From NCBI GenBank assembly GCA_017939945.1, contig JAGAZS010000086.1, positions 1 to 14,344 on the forward strand: 14,344 nt of DNA. Reading direction: 5' to 3'. A program made the position numbers and the translations under genes. Each line of letters starts with the position of its first letter. Position 1 is the first letter of the stretch. Positions 14,333 to 14,344 of this stretch are shown here, piece by piece. A model generated the notes under the pieces. The model was not told the DNA's origin. It made no database searches and saw only the letters and a list, made by a program, of their open reading frames with translations. The DNA comes from Schwartzia sp. (in: firmicutes). GTDB lineage: Bacteria; Bacillota; Negativicutes; Selenomonadales; Selenomonadaceae.

Positions 14333-14344
14333 TTTCATGGAGAG
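14333..14344 (+). rRNA. rrs: 16S rRNA gene, first bases only (cut by window end)
   Basis: TTTCATGGAGAG aligns with the mature 5' end of Firmicutes 16S rRNA (Bacillus subtilis begins TTTATCGGAGAG, followed by TTTGATCCTGGCTCAG). Only about 12 bases fall inside the window, so the call rests on this end, the strong promoter and the leader. The gene should continue past the right edge. Confidence 0.78.

Overview
The window is about 14.3 kb of bacterial chromosome at moderate to high GC. It is densely coded, with strong G-rich Shine-Dalgarno sites, TTGACA/TATAAT-type promoters and intrinsic terminators. The gene set (AzgA-type purine permease, YbaK deacylase, UvrD/PcrA-like helicase, bifunctional Rel, glyoxalase-II-like hydrolase, RarA, late cobalamin genes) and a Bacillus-like 16S 5' end point to the Firmicutes. 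A Negativicutes/Selenomonas-like anaerobe is my best guess, from general gene content and protein flavour only; I cannot search a database.

Layout: (1) 1-336 is AT-rich intergenic DNA ending in a tandem 73-bp repeat built of nested hairpins, whose right edge forms a promoter-like sequence for the next gene. (2) 337-2187, plus strand: an NCS2/AzgA-type nucleobase permease and a YbaK/ProX-type aminoacyl-tRNA deacylase. They end at a bidirectional terminator shared with (3), a 713-residue UvrD/PcrA-like helicase on the minus strand (2255-4396). (4) 4397-4713 is a divergent regulatory region with a promoter for each flanking gene and three copies of a 25-bp element spaced exactly 33 bp apart. (5) 4714-8949, plus strand: rel (ppGpp synthetase/hydrolase), an MBL-fold hydrolase and rarA, closed by a terminator. 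(6) 9101-14090: a five-gene cobalamin operon, cobQ-cbiB-cobS-cobD-cobC, with its own promoter and three ATGA stop/start overlaps. (7) 14119-14344: a consensus rRNA promoter, the rrn leader and the first 12 or so bases of 16S rRNA, cut by the window end.

How the genes work together: the cob genes cover the nucleotide-loop end of B12 synthesis. CobD makes aminopropanol phosphate, CobQ amidates the corrin ring, CbiB attaches the linker, CobS joins the lower ligand and CobC removes the phosphate. Kinase/guanylyltransferase, CobT and corrin-ring genes are not here, and I see no B12 riboswitch. Rel and the rRNA operon both belong to growth-rate control, but they are separate transcription units.

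The coding content is ordinary and conserved. I see no phage, transposase, CRISPR array or defence system. The unexplained structure is in the intergenic DNA: the 73-bp hairpin repeat, the 33-bp-period repeat, and a half-terminator sequence found on both sides of the helicase gene.
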